From Mesorhizobium sp. Root102 (GTDB lineage: Bacteria > Pseudomonadota > Alphaproteobacteria > Rhizobiales > Rhizobiaceae), in the NCBI RefSeq assembly GCF_001425625.1, contig NZ_LMCP01000015.1, forward strand, positions 68,661-132,660: a DNA stretch of 64,000 nt, in the 5' to 3' direction. Under the pieces are notes generated by a model. It worked only from the letters and a program-made list of their open reading frames with translations, was not told the origin of the DNA and ran no database searches. A program made the position numbers and the translations under genes. Below, one piece after another: positions 10,811 to 19,502 of this stretch. The number at the start of each line of letters is the position of its first letter. The first letter of the stretch is position 1.

Positions 10811-12334
10811 CTACCGCCGTCGCGCCGCAACCGCTGCTGTAGGCAGTGCGGGCAATTCCTCCATCACCCGGCTCAGCGGGAAGATGGCGATCGCCTCTGT
10901 CCCTTCGCGCAGCTTGGAATGAAGCTCGAACTCGCCGCCATGCATGGCAAGCAGGCCTTGCACGATCGGCAGGCCAAGCCCGGTGCCCTGCTCGGCGCTC
11001 TTGATGGCGATCGAACCCTGGCCGAAGGCTGAGAGCACTACCGGGATTTCGTCTTCCGGTATGCCCGGGCCATTGTCCTTGATCGAAATGTATTGCCCGC
11101 CGCCCGCCGTCCAGCCGACGCGGACGCGGATTTCGCCGCCGGTGGCGGTGAATTTTATCGCATTCGACAGAAGGTTGAGCGTGATCTGCCGCACCGCCCG
11201 CTCGTCGGCGAACAGGCGGGGCAACTGATGCTCGAAATCCTGGACGACGCGGATGTCCTTGTTGCGCGCCCTCAGTTCCATCATGTGACAGCAATCCTCG
11301 ACGATGTTCAGCAGCATCACCGGCTCTTCATTGAGCTGGTAGCGGCCAGCCTCGATGCGCGACAGGTCGAGGATCTCATTGATCAGGTCGAGCAGATGCT
11401 GGCCGGATTCATGCACGTCGTGGGCGTAGTCGCGATAGGTGGGATTGCTCATCGGCCCCAGCACCTCGTTCGACATCACCTCGGAAAAGCCAAGAATGGC
11501 ATTGAGCGGCGTGCGCAGTTCGTGGCTCATCGAAGCGAGGAACCGTGATTTCGCCAGATTGGCGTCTTCCGCCCGCCGCCGCGCCTCGTCGGACATCGAT
11601 TTCGCCGTCTCCAGCTCGGCGATCAGCGCATCCTTTTCAGAGCGGAACGACAACACCATCAGGGACGAGCGGTTGAGGTGGCGGGACACATAGGCAAAGA
11701 AGGGCAGCGACACTACCAGCAACCCGGCCATGATTACCTCAACCGGCATCCACAGTTTGAACCCAACATAGGCATAGAGCGCCACCGGAACGGCAAACGT
11801 CGCCAACAGCGCCCCGCCCAGAGATGAGGTCATCACCGCGGTCGCCGCCATGGCGAAGAGCAGCACCACGGCCTTGACCAACTGGAACTGGTCGATCTGG
11901 CAGGCGCCGCAGCCAAGCCAGACGAACCAGGCCCAGCCGAGGCCGCAAAGGAAATGGCAGATCAGGAATTCCCGTCGTGTTTGCAAAGGGTTGAGGTCGG
12001 AAGCTTCAGTGCGCTCAATGCGCCGCGCCATGAAGGCGACGACGGTGTAGCAGGTCAGTGTGAACAGCGCCCAGAGCCCGATCTCGTTGCCGACGCCGGC
12101 CAACCGGCCAGCAGCCGCGATCGCCAGGATGAGAAGCGGGATGGCGATGGCGCCGCTTGTCATTGCGCGGGCGTGGAGCTTCAGCAGTTCGCGATCGAAA
12201 TCGGGATTGCCGGCCTGCTGCGAAAGACGGTCACGCGTCTTGCGCACCGCGCGCGCCACATCGCTGTTGCGATGAGGTTTCCTGCGGTCCACAATGAACT
12301 TGTCCGCTGTGTTCGAGCGTTGCAAGGGCATCAA
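10811..12334 (-). CDS. Membrane sensor histidine kinase
   Basis: Two-component sensor of 507 residues. After a 55-residue cytosolic start there are about six hydrophobic segments (roughly 58-215), a short coiled linker, a HisKA domain with the phospho-acceptor His271 in SMSHELRTPLNAILGFSEVM, and an HATPase domain with N box (NLLSNAIKFT), G1 (DNGPGIP) and G2 (GTGLGLPIV). The H-box and following sequence resemble the PleC/DivJ/PdhS group, which controls the cell cycle in alphaproteobacteria, but this is a resemblance only. There is no adjacent response regulator, so it is an orphan kinase. It converges on cobT. Confidence 0.9.
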   Translation of the reverse strand: MMPLQRSNTADKFIVDRRKPHRNSDVARAVRKTRDRLSQQAGNPDFDRELLKLHARAMTSGAIAIPLLILAIAAAGRLAGVGNEIGLWALFTLTCYTVVAFMARRIERTEASDLNPLQTRREFLICHFLCGLGWAWFVWLGCGACQIDQFQLVKAVVLLFAMAATAVMTSSLGGALLATFAVPVALYAYVGFKLWMPVEVIMAGLLVVSLPFFAYVSRHLNRSSLMVLSFRSEKDALIAELETAKSMSDEARRRAEDANLAKSRFLASMSHELRTPLNAILGFSEVMSNEVLGPMSNPTYRDYAHDVHESGQHLLDLINEILDLSRIEAGRYQLNEEPVMLLNIVEDCCHMMELRARNKDIRVVQDFEHQLPRLFADERAVRQITLNLLSNAIKFTATGGEIRVRVGWTAGGGQYISIKDNGPGIPEDEIPVVLSAFGQGSIAIKSAEQGTGLGLPIVQGLLAMHGGEFELHSKLREGTEAIAIFPLSRVMEELPALPTAAVAARRR

Positions 12335-12406
12335 AACTTCAATTTATACGAGCAGCGGTTTCCAAGTGTTAAGCTACGTTCGAATGATTAACCAACCGTT
12401 TGCCAT

Positions 12407-13027
12407 ATGAGCCGATCCTGGTCGCCGAGGCCGCGCCGGCGATACGTTGCGCCACCCAGAAGCCTGTGGCGCCGGCTGGTGGATTACGGGCTTACATCAA
12501 TCATTCTCGGGCTGCTGATCCTGCTGGCGGCCCGCCTCGACCGGGTTGAAACCCGCAAGACGCAGGGCGTGGCAATCATCAATGACGGCGATTCGATCAC
12601 GCTTGGCACTGAGCGCATCCGCATGCGCGGCATTGATGCTCCGGAGTATACGCAGACTTGCCGCAGGAACGGTGCCGACTATCCCTGCGGCACGCTTGCG
12701 CGTCAGTCGCTTGTGCGCCTGATCGCCGGCAAGCCCGTCTCCTGTACCGGCTGGCAGCGTGACCGTTATGGCCGGCTGCTCGGCGACTGCACCGCCGGCG
12801 GCAAGGATCTCAACCGCGCGCAGGTCGAGGCGGGCTGGGCGGTTGCCTATGGCGATTTCGAGAGCGAGGAAGCCACCGCCCGTACGGGAAAGGCCGGAAT
12901 CTGGGCGGGAACATTCGACCAGCCGCAAGACTGGCGCGACAGGCATCACGGCGAAGTCGTAGAGAGAAAGCACGGCACGCTGGCGTCGATCGGCGATGCC
13001 GTGCGCGAGATTTTTCGCTTCTGGTGA
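12407..13027 (+). CDS. Membrane-anchored thermonuclease-family protein (SNase-like)
   Basis: Has an Arg-rich N-terminus, one membrane helix (about residues 29-47) and a staphylococcal-nuclease-like domain. Motifs include INDGDSITLG, the RMRGIDAPEYTQTC segment, and WQRDRYGRLLGDC followed by LNRAQVEAGWAVAY. These contain the acidic residues and the arginine expected for Ca-dependent nuclease activity, but activity is not proven. Likely faces the periplasm. Divergent from the histidine kinase. Confidence 0.85.
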   Translation: MSRSWSPRPRRRYVAPPRSLWRRLVDYGLTSIILGLLILLAARLDRVETRKTQGVAIINDGDSITLGTERIRMRGIDAPEYTQTCRRNGADYPCGTLARQSLVRLIAGKPVSCTGWQRDRYGRLLGDCTAGGKDLNRAQVEAGWAVAYGDFESEEATARTGKAGIWAGTFDQPQDWRDRHHGEVVERKHGTLASIGDAVREIFRFW

Positions 13028-13069
13028 TACCCGTCCTGGAACTGGAACCGAGAACGAACGGAGGATAGA

Positions 13070-13681
13070 ATGAAACTCTTCGACGGTGGGCGGGCGCCCA
13101 ACCCAAGGCGGGTCCGCGTTTTCCTGGCCGAGAAAGGCATCGAGGTTCCACAGGTGCCCATCGACATGGGCGCGCTGGAGCACAGACAACAGGCGGTTAG
13201 CTCGCGCAATCCCTTGCAACGCCTTCCGGTGCTGGAACTCGACGACGGCACCGTCATCACCGAATCCGTCGCCATCTGCCGCTATTTCGAGGAGCTGCAT
13301 CCGGAACCCGCTTTGTTCGGGCGCGGCGCGCTCGGCAAGGCGCAGGTCGAGATGTGGCAGAGACGGATGGAGTTCAATTTGCTCAGTTGTGTCGCGCAGG
13401 CCTTTCGCCACATCCATCCGGCCATGAAGGAATGGGAAATCCCGCAGATCCCCGAATGGGGTGAGGCCAACAAGCCGAAGGCCGTGGAGTTCCTCGGGCT
13501 GCTGGACGGCGAACTGGGCAGCCGGAAGTTCATCGCCGGCGACAGCTATTCGATCGCCGACATCACTGGCCTGATCGCCGTCGACTTCATGAAGCCGGCA
13601 CGCATCAAGGTGCCGGATGAATGCGCGAATGTGTTGCGCTGGCATCAGGCCGTCTCCAGCCGTCCGAGCGCATCAGCCTGA
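13070..13681 (+). CDS. Glutathione S-transferase family protein
   Basis: A 203-residue cytosolic GST. The thioredoxin-like N-terminal domain begins MKLFDGGRAPNPRRVRVFLAEKGI; the glutathione-binding strand-turn reads QRLPVLELDDGTVITESVAICRYFEE, with the cis-Pro (LPVL) and the ES pair. A helical C-terminal domain follows, with SYSIADITGLIAVDF as the conserved N-capping region. Substrate unknown. An AACGGAGGATAGA ribosome site lies upstream. The following glycosylase begins 3 bases after its stop. Confidence 0.92.
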   Translation: MKLFDGGRAPNPRRVRVFLAEKGIEVPQVPIDMGALEHRQQAVSSRNPLQRLPVLELDDGTVITESVAICRYFEELHPEPALFGRGALGKAQVEMWQRRMEFNLLSCVAQAFRHIHPAMKEWEIPQIPEWGEANKPKAVEFLGLLDGELGSRKFIAGDSYSIADITGLIAVDFMKPARIKVPDECANVLRWHQAVSSRPSASA

Positions 13682-13683
13682 GA

Positions 13684-14301
13684 ATGACTGTCGAACTCGA
13701 AAGCTTGACTGCCACGGTCCGCGCTTGCCGCATCTGCGTGGAGAACCCGGTCGGCAAGCCGTTGCCGCACGAACCACGCCCGGTGTTGCGACCATCGTCC
13801 AGCGCCCGAATCCTGATCGCCAGCCAGGCGCCGGGGACCAAGGTGCATCTATCGGGTATGCCGTTCACCGATGCCTCCGGCGACCGCCTGCGCAGCTGGC
13901 TGGGCGTGACGAGTAGCGAATTCTACGACATCGAAAAGTTCGCCATCGTGCCGATGGGCTTCTGTTTTCCCGGCCAGGACGCCAAGGGCGGGGACCTGCC
14001 GCCGAGGCGCGAATGCGCGCCGGCCTGGCGCGCGCCCTTGATGGCCTTGATGCCACGGGTCGACCTGGTGCTGACGATCGGCATCTACGCGCAATCCTGG
14101 CACATGGGTGCGGCGCGCCGGCCTTCACTGACGGAAACGGTGATGGACTGGCGCGCCATCTGGGAGAATTCCGTCGGCCTGAAAGTGCTGCCGCTGCCGC
14201 ATCCGTCGTGGCGCAACACCGGCTGGCTGAAGAAGAATCCATGGTTTGAAATGGATTTGCTGCCTTTTCTGCGTTCGGAAATCCGCTATCGCCTTAGTTG
14301 A
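13684..14301 (+). CDS. Uracil-DNA glycosylase family protein
   Basis: Predicted DNA base-excision protein of 205 residues. It starts with a cysteine pair (VRACRIC), then IASQAPGTKVHLSG with PFTDASGDRLRSWLG, similar to the GEAPG...G.PF..G.L pattern of the uracil-DNA glycosylase superfamily (COG1573-like), and ends with LPLPHPSWRN, the His-Pro-Ser motif II. Start ATG 13684 is 3 bases after the GST stop, implying co-transcription. The cysteines may bind an iron-sulfur cluster as in family 4 enzymes; this is inference. Confidence 0.85.
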   Translation: MTVELESLTATVRACRICVENPVGKPLPHEPRPVLRPSSSARILIASQAPGTKVHLSGMPFTDASGDRLRSWLGVTSSEFYDIEKFAIVPMGFCFPGQDAKGGDLPPRRECAPAWRAPLMALMPRVDLVLTIGIYAQSWHMGAARRPSLTETVMDWRAIWENSVGLKVLPLPHPSWRNTGWLKKNPWFEMDLLPFLRSEIRYRLS

Positions 14302-14409
14302 CCTTTCAGCAAGAAATCACTCGCTTTTTGCCCGATCAGCAGAATTTCTTTCTTGTGAAAGGCCTGGATAAGGCAGAGTATAGGCAATCTATTCCCTTGG
14401 GAGCACGAT

Positions 14410-14901
14410 ATGGATCGCCTCGATAGAAAAATTCTCCGTCTCTTGCAGGAGGACGCGACACTCGCGGTCGCCGATGTCGCCAAAAAAGTCGGGCTGTCGA
14501 CGACGCCTTGCTGGAGGCGCATCCAGAAGCTCGAGGAAGAGGGCGTCATCAAGCGGCGCGTTGCCATTCTCGACCATGAAAAGGTCAATGTGCGCGTCAC
14601 TGTCTTCGTGTCGATCCGTACCAATTCGCACAGCCATGAATGGCTGCGGCGTTTCTCGGAAGTCATCCAGGAGTTTCCCGAGGTGGTCGAGTTCTACCGC
14701 ATGAGCGGCGACGTCGACTATCTCCTACGCGTCGTGGTGCCCGACATTGCTGCCTATGACGCCTTCTACAAGCGGCTGATCGCCAAGATCGAAATCCGTG
14801 ACGTGTCTTCGTCCTTCGCCATGGAGCAGATCAAGTACACCACGGAAATTCCGCTCGACTACATGGTGCTGGACAAGGAATCGGGTGCCAACGCTGCCTG
14901 A
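14410..14901 (+). CDS. Lrp/AsnC family transcriptional regulator
   Basis: A 163-residue regulator with an N-terminal winged helix-turn-helix (MDRLDRKILRLLQEDATLAVADVAKKVGLSTTPCWRRIQKLEEEGVI split across residues 1-48) and a C-terminal RAM ligand-binding domain (EVVEFYRMSGDVDYLLRVVVPD). Such proteins form octamers that sense amino acids. It is monocistronic, with about 100 bases upstream for its promoter and likely autoregulation. No obvious target gene is divergent from it. Confidence 0.93.
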   Translation: MDRLDRKILRLLQEDATLAVADVAKKVGLSTTPCWRRIQKLEEEGVIKRRVAILDHEKVNVRVTVFVSIRTNSHSHEWLRRFSEVIQEFPEVVEFYRMSGDVDYLLRVVVPDIAAYDAFYKRLIAKIEIRDVSSSFAMEQIKYTTEIPLDYMVLDKESGANAA

Positions 14902-14928
14902 GCTTGGCCTTGCACAAGGTTGTCCCGC

Positions 14929-15498
14929 TTAGTTCTTCTTTTTGTTGAGGAAACTCCAGGGCGAGTTCACCGGCAGCGTAATGGTGTCCGGCACGCTGTC
15001 GACGGCGGCCACCTCTGCCTTGCGCACCGTGTAGCCGGATTGGATGACGCTGACGCCGTCGAGAATGAACAGCTGGCTCTTCTCCATGTCCGGCTTCAGC
15101 GCCCCGGTGACGGCGACCGGCTGGTAGGCTTGCGACATCTTGTAGGGGTGAGCCGGCGTGACCAGAACGATCTGGTTGGGCGGCGGCGTCGGCATGTGGC
15201 TGCAGGCCCCCGTCCACGGCACCAGCAGGAACTGATAGACGAGATCACCATCGCGATCGACGGGTAATGCATAGCCGGCCAACTGAATGCTTTTGTCCTG
15301 CAGATTGAGGGACAGCGTCTCGCCATGGTCGGGCAATTTTGCCGCGATCATCGGCAGCCCGACGTTTTCGGCGGCGGATTGCGTGGCCGGGCGCAGATCC
15401 TTCCAGAATATGTGCGCGGTCTCGGCCGAGGCATCGGCGGTAGCGGACACAAACAACGCAGCCGCGAGCACTATGGTTGATCTGATGAGGTTGCTCAT
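14929..15498 (-). CDS. Secreted DUF3299 domain protein
   Basis: A 189-residue exported protein with a signal peptide (about residues 1-26, MSNLIRSTIVLAAALFVSA). The body has the DUF3299 pattern: SIQLAGYALPVDRDG, then FLLVPWTGACSHMPTPPPNQIVLV with its conserved cysteine, and VAVTGALKPD. The function of this family is not established. The reading frame is open far upstream, but the signal peptide fixes the start at 15498. Confidence 0.8.
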   Translation of the reverse strand: MSNLIRSTIVLAAALFVSATADASAETAHIFWKDLRPATQSAAENVGLPMIAAKLPDHGETLSLNLQDKSIQLAGYALPVDRDGDLVYQFLLVPWTGACSHMPTPPPNQIVLVTPAHPYKMSQAYQPVAVTGALKPDMEKSQLFILDGVSVIQSGYTVRKAEVAAVDSVPDTITLPVNSPWSFLNKKKN

Positions 15499-15545
15499 TG
15501 GCCGCTTCCTTTGGATCTGGAGTAAAGACGCCGCTGCCAATGACG

Positions 15546-16127
15546 TCAACGCTTGAGCCGCATCACATGCCGGCGAGAGCCGGCCATCCCAGTCTCTTGG
15601 AACCCACGAGCCGCGAACATGTCGCGAAAGCCCATGAAACTGTAACCCGGCGACGCCTGATCGACCGGGTAAGCCTCGATCGTTCTGGCGCCCTTGGCGA
15701 AGGCGTGGCCTATCGCCGCGTCGAGCAGCGCCGACGCCAACCCGCCGCCGCGCAAGGCTCTCGGCACATAAAAGCAAACGATCGACCACACGCCGGTCTC
15801 GCTGTCGTCCTGCTGCCGGGAAAGCCGGCGATAGGTCTGGCGCGGCGCAACCGAGCACCAGCCGACGGTTTTGCCTTCAACCTGGGCGAGGATGCCGACG
15901 GGTGTATCGGCCTCGATGAGCGAAATGATGGCCCGTTTCTTTTCGTCGTTCGGGACATGCTCGCGGCTGGGAAGGTTGCGCCAGGCCATGCACCAGCAAT
16001 ATTTCGGCCCGCCCGGCTGCTCGAACAGGTTTTCGAAATCGGCGCGTGTCGATCGCGTCACCTCCGAGAAGCGGATTTCCGGTCCGTCAGCTTTTCCTGG
16101 CGGCGATCCGCGCGAGCGTCTTGGCAT
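15546..16127 (-). CDS. GNAT family N-acetyltransferase
   Basis: Predicted acetyl-CoA-dependent acetyltransferase of up to 193 residues. The core has PKYCWCMAWRNLPS, VGWCSVAPRQTYRRL, WSIVCFYVPRALRGGGLASALLDAAIGHAFAKGA (the R-x-x-G-G-G-L acetyl-CoA loop) and a C-terminal GFRDMFAARGF. The YCWCM/WCSVAP pattern is a distinct small-molecule GNAT subgroup. The longest frame overlaps the end of the upstream gene by 41 bases; a GTG start inside (SEVTR region) is possible. Substrate unknown. Confidence 0.82.
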   Translation of the reverse strand: MPRRSRGSPPGKADGPEIRFSEVTRSTRADFENLFEQPGGPKYCWCMAWRNLPSREHVPNDEKKRAIISLIEADTPVGILAQVEGKTVGWCSVAPRQTYRRLSRQQDDSETGVWSIVCFYVPRALRGGGLASALLDAAIGHAFAKGARTIEAYPVDQASPGYSFMGFRDMFAARGFQETGMAGSRRHVMRLKR

Positions 16128-16791
16128 TGGTCAGTTCCCTCACTGCGTCCTTGCCGATCCAGCGCGCCGTCCTGTCGGTCGACTGCGCCAGTCGTTCGGC
16201 GACAGCAAGGGCAGCGCCGTGCATATTTATGGATCGTTTGCCGATCGACCGGAGCGCCCAGTTCACGGCTTTCTTCACGAAATTGCGGCTGTCGGTGGCA
16301 TGCGCTTCGATGATCGGCAGGAAGGCGAGAAAGGTCACGTCCGGCTCCTTCTTCCGGTGAACGACAGACCAGGCCATCATGGCAAAGGCCGTGCGTCGAA
16401 CGAATTCCCGCTCGTCGGCCGCGAATTCGGCGATCAGTTCTTTCCAGGCGTCCGTATCGACAAAGAGGTCCGAGACGCCATCGACGATGTCCCAGGAGTC
16501 GAAACTGGCCGCCCATCTTCTTGCATCTTCAGCAGAAAACCGCTGCGGGTCAGCCGTGACGGAAGCGATGAACTGCGCCTCCATGATATCAGTCGCCCAC
16601 AGCTCGAAGGCGCGCTCGTGGTTGCGCTTGATCTTCCTGGCAATCTGTCGCTGCACGCCGTGCGAGACACCGAGCGCGCGGTCGATCTTGATACCGTAAC
16701 GCACCATGCCGAGGCGGTTCTCCTCCGAGCCGATGGCGCACAAGTGGGCGACAATTTCCCCGGCACTGGACTGAGGCGAGAGTTCTGCCAC
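16087..16791 (-). CDS. DNA alkylation repair protein (AlkD-like HEAT repeat)
   Basis: All-helical protein of 234 residues of the DNA alkylation repair family. Recognisable blocks are RYGIKIDRALGVS, EAQFIASVTADP, FDSWDIVDGVSD, EREFVRRTAFAMMAWSVVHRK and DSRNFVKKAVNWALRSIGKR; the last two are the characteristic HEAT motifs. AlkD enzymes remove N7- or N3-alkyl bases, but the substrate here is not shown by the sequence. It lies in a minus-strand run with the dehydrogenase downstream of its promoter side and the GNAT gene following. Confidence 0.87.
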   Translation of the reverse strand: MAELSPQSSAGEIVAHLCAIGSEENRLGMVRYGIKIDRALGVSHGVQRQIARKIKRNHERAFELWATDIMEAQFIASVTADPQRFSAEDARRWAASFDSWDIVDGVSDLFVDTDAWKELIAEFAADEREFVRRTAFAMMAWSVVHRKKEPDVTFLAFLPIIEAHATDSRNFVKKAVNWALRSIGKRSINMHGAALAVAERLAQSTDRTARWIGKDAVRELTNAKTLARIAARKS

Positions 16792-16800
16792 CGCAGAAAC

Positions 16801-17670
16801 CTATTTTTCGAGACGCGCCAGCAGCGAAGACGTGTCCCAGCGCTTGCCGCCCATCGCCTGCACATCCTTGTAGAACTGGTCGATAAGTGCGGTCACCGGC
16901 AATTTGGCGCCGTTGCGGTCGGCTTCGGCCAGGCAGATGCCAAGGTCCTTGCGCATCCAGTCGACGGCGAAGCCGAAATCATATTTGCCGGCATTCATCG
17001 TCTTGTGGCGGTTCTCCATCTGCCAGGAACCGGCGGCGCCCTTGGAAATCACCTCGATCACCTTCTCGATGTCGAGCCCGGCCTTCTTGCCAAAATGGAT
17101 GCCTTCGGCCAGACCCTGCACGAGGCCGGCGATGGTGATCTGATTGATCATCTTGGTGAGCTGGCCGGCACCGGCCGACCCCATCAGGCCGACCATGCGG
17201 GCAAAGGCATCGATGACGGGCCTGGCCCTGTCGAAAGCGTCCTGCTCGCCGCCGACCATGACGGTCAGCACGCCATTCTCGGCGCCGGCCTGGCCGCCGG
17301 AGACCGGCGCGTCGAGAAACGAAAAACCGCCAGCTTGCGCCGCCGCCGCCAGTTCGCGCGCAACCTCGGCCGAGGCCGTGGTGTTGTCGATGAAGACCGC
17401 CCCCTTCTTCATCGATTTGAAGGCGCCTTCCGGACCCGTGGTCACCGAACGCAAATCGTCGTCATTGCCGACACAGGAGAAGACAAAGTCCTTGCCCTCG
17501 GCGGCCTGCGCCGGTGTCACCGCCACACTGCCGCCATGCTGGCCAACCCATTGCTCAGCCTTAGCCTTGGTGCGGTTGTAGACGGTGACGTCGTGGCCGC
17601 CCTTGTTCTTCAAGTGCCCGGCCATCGGATAGCCCATCACACCAAGACCGAGAAATGCAACAGATGCCAT
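16801..17670 (-). CDS. NAD(P)-dependent beta-hydroxyacid dehydrogenase (3-hydroxyisobutyrate dehydrogenase family)
   Basis: Cytosolic oxidoreductase of 289 residues. The N-terminal Rossmann motif is FLGLGVMGYPMAGHL, followed by VYNRT; the substrate motif reads FLDAPVSGGQAGAENGVLTVMVGG, and the catalytic Lys is in AGQLTKMINQ. The C-terminal helical domain contains the conserved D-x-x-K-DLG region (WMRKDLGICL). It could act on 3-hydroxyisobutyrate, tartronate semialdehyde or glyoxylate-like substrates; the sequence does not decide. Confidence 0.93.
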   Translation of the reverse strand: MASVAFLGLGVMGYPMAGHLKNKGGHDVTVYNRTKAKAEQWVGQHGGSVAVTPAQAAEGKDFVFSCVGNDDDLRSVTTGPEGAFKSMKKGAVFIDNTTASAEVARELAAAAQAGGFSFLDAPVSGGQAGAENGVLTVMVGGEQDAFDRARPVIDAFARMVGLMGSAGAGQLTKMINQITIAGLVQGLAEGIHFGKKAGLDIEKVIEVISKGAAGSWQMENRHKTMNAGKYDFGFAVDWMRKDLGICLAEADRNGAKLPVTALIDQFYKDVQAMGGKRWDTSSLLARLEK

Positions 17671-17718
17671 GAGCCTAACCTTCAGAATGGAAACGAAATT
17701 TGCTGCGAAAGCTCCAGA

Positions 17719-17817
17719 GCAATTCCAGGAAAAGTGTGAAGCGGTTTTCCATCCGGAATTGCGTCAAAACAAGAAGATAGAGCGGTTCGGCGTTTCTATA
17801 AATCGACGAACCGTTCT
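17719..17817. repeat. Palindromic intergenic repeat, copy 1
   Basis: Two nested palindromes. The first has arms GCAATTCC/GGAATTGC (17719-17726, 17755-17762) around inner arms GGAAAA/TTTTCC. The second has 11-base arms (17779-17789, 17807-17817, one mismatch). It shares the core AAAAGTG...GCGGTTTT with other repeats in this window. Confidence 0.8.
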
Positions 17818-17884
17818 AGGCTCTGCGCTCAATTCGTCAAGACGCGCATGGCCAGATCGACTGGTGCAGCCGAACTGAAAATGG

Positions 17885-18706
17885 TCAGCGTTTCAGGTGA
17901 ATGGTGATCCGCCGCTCGATCCATTCGATGCCATGGCGCAAGATCTCGACCATCACCAGATAGACAAGGGCGACCCAGATATAGGCCTGAATATCGAAGG
18001 AGTTGGCGAAGGCGAGCTTTGCATTGCCCATCAGATCATAGACCGTGATGATGGCGACGATGGCGGACGCCTTGACCATCAGGATCAGTTCGTTGCCGTA
18101 GGGCCGCAAGGCGACGATCAAGGCCTGCGGCAGGATGATCTTGCGCAACGTCTGCAATTTGTGCAGGCCAAGCGAGGCCGCGCCTTCCCATTGTCCTCGT
18201 GGCACGCTCTCTATGGCGCCGCGCAGGATCTCGGCCTGGTAGGCGGCCGTGTTGAGCGCAAAGGCAAAGACACCGCAGTTGAACGCGTCCTTGAAAAAAT
18301 CCCAGAGGCCAACCGACTGGAGTTCGATGCGGAACGAGCCCAATCCGTAGTAGACCAGATAGGTCTGGACCAGCAGTGGCGTGCCGCGGAAGAAATAGAC
18401 GTAGCAATAGGCGAGGCCGGACAGGATCCGGTTGCTGGACATACGTCCATAGGCAACAGGCACCGACAGCATCGCGCCGAGCACCATCGATATGGAAACC
18501 AGCGAGAGCGTTACCCCAAGCCCGCGCAAATAGGCCGGCGCATATTTGGCGAAGAACTCGGCGTTCCAGGCAAAATAGAGATAGCTGACGATGCCGAGGC
18601 CGAACAAAATCCACAGGCAGACCAGCGCATAACCGACGATACGCCTGCGCGGCCAGCCGCGCGCCCGTGGCGGGGGCCGTTCGACCATGGTGGCTGTGGC
18701 GCTCAT
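17885..18706 (-). CDS. Polar amino acid ABC transporter permease (HisM type)
   Basis: Inner-membrane channel half of an amino acid importer, 273 residues, about six helices. The N-terminal 20 residues are Arg/Pro-rich and cytosolic. FFRGTPLLVQTYLVYYGLG and AYQAEILRGAIESVPRGQWEGAASLGL (the EAA loop that docks the ATPase) are clear PAAT-family signatures, with RKIILPQALIVALRPYGNE following. It overlaps the preceding permease gene by 4 bases (ATGA), so the two are translationally coupled and probably form a heterodimer. Confidence 0.93.
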   Translation of the reverse strand: MSATATMVERPPPRARGWPRRRIVGYALVCLWILFGLGIVSYLYFAWNAEFFAKYAPAYLRGLGVTLSLVSISMVLGAMLSVPVAYGRMSSNRILSGLAYCYVYFFRGTPLLVQTYLVYYGLGSFRIELQSVGLWDFFKDAFNCGVFAFALNTAAYQAEILRGAIESVPRGQWEGAASLGLHKLQTLRKIILPQALIVALRPYGNELILMVKASAIVAIITVYDLMGNAKLAFANSFDIQAYIWVALVYLVMVEILRHGIEWIERRITIHLKR

Positions 18707-19422
18707 CGCTGGGCCTCCCGCCGGCCAAGCGAGCGCAGAATTGCGCTGGTGGCGAAGGACGACATGACGGCCAGGCCAAGAAAGACCAGGGAGGCAACGC
18801 CGAAGAACAGAAAAGCGTGCTTGGTGACGCGGGCGGCGATGCTGGCATTGCGCAGCGTCTCGGCCAGGCCGACGACCGATACCAGAGACGTGTCCTTGAG
18901 CAGGCTGAGCCAGCAGTTCTCCAGGCCGGGAAACGCGATGCGCAGCAGTTGCGGCACGATCACCTTGCGCATGGTCAGCCAGTTCGAAAGACCGATGGCA
19001 TAGCCACCCTCATACTGGCCTTTGGGAATGGCGCGGAAAGCGGAAAGGAAAACCTCGCTGGCATAGGACGAGAAGATCAGCGCAAGCACGATCATGCCGG
19101 CAACGAAGCTGTTGACGTCGATGGTGGCGTCCGGCCGGAAATACCTGACGAGATGCTGCAGCAGGATCGGCATGCCGAAGAAGAACAGGAAAAGCGTCAC
19201 CAACTCCGGCAGGCCGCGAAAGACCGTGGTGTAGATGTTGGCGGCAAGGCGCAGCGAAGGTTCTTCGGACTGCTTGGCGAGTGCAATGAAAAAGCCGATC
19301 GCCAATCCGATGGGCAGGGTGGCAAGCGCAAGCGCAACGGTGATCAGTGCGCCATAGGCAATATCGTCAAGCCAGCCTTCGGGTCCCCAACTGAGAAGTG
19401 TCCATATGCTCTGGGCTGGCAT
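18703..19422 (-). CDS. Polar amino acid ABC transporter permease (HisQ type)
   Basis: Second channel subunit, 239 residues. Conserved blocks are YTTVFRGLPELVTLFLFFFGM, YASEVFLSAFRAIPKGQYEGGYAIGLSNW (EAA loop) and RKVIVPQLLRIAFPGLENCWLSLLKDTSL, typical of the HisQ/ArtQ/OccQ group for opines and basic amino acids. It follows the binding-protein gene after a strong hairpin and is coupled to the other permease. No ATPase gene is adjacent, so the energising subunit must be encoded elsewhere. Confidence 0.93.
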   Translation of the reverse strand: MPAQSIWTLLSWGPEGWLDDIAYGALITVALALATLPIGLAIGFFIALAKQSEEPSLRLAANIYTTVFRGLPELVTLFLFFFGMPILLQHLVRYFRPDATIDVNSFVAGMIVLALIFSSYASEVFLSAFRAIPKGQYEGGYAIGLSNWLTMRKVIVPQLLRIAFPGLENCWLSLLKDTSLVSVVGLAETLRNASIAARVTKHAFLFFGVASLVFLGLAVMSSFATSAILRSLGRREAQR

Positions 19423-19456
19423 TGACCGGTCTTATCTCCACGTGTTCCCGAGACGA

Positions 19457-19490
19457 ATAAAAAGACGGCGGGGAAATTCCCCGCCGTCTT
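19457..19490 (-). terminator. Terminator or attenuator between binding protein and permeases
   Basis: Perfect 14-bp stem (19462-19475 with 19477-19490) followed on the minus strand by TTTTTATT. It lies directly after the binding-protein gene and before the permeases, so it probably lets the binding protein be made in excess. Confidence 0.9.
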
Positions 19491-19502
19491 GACCCTGGTT
19501 TA

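Noticed and set aside
12497..13645. Minus-strand 382-residue open frame
   Set aside because: Runs antisense through the thermonuclease-like gene and GST gene, both of which have clear family motifs.
15871..17739. Plus-strand 622-residue open frame
   Set aside because: Antisense to the AlkD-like and dehydrogenase genes; produced by high GC in the third codon position.
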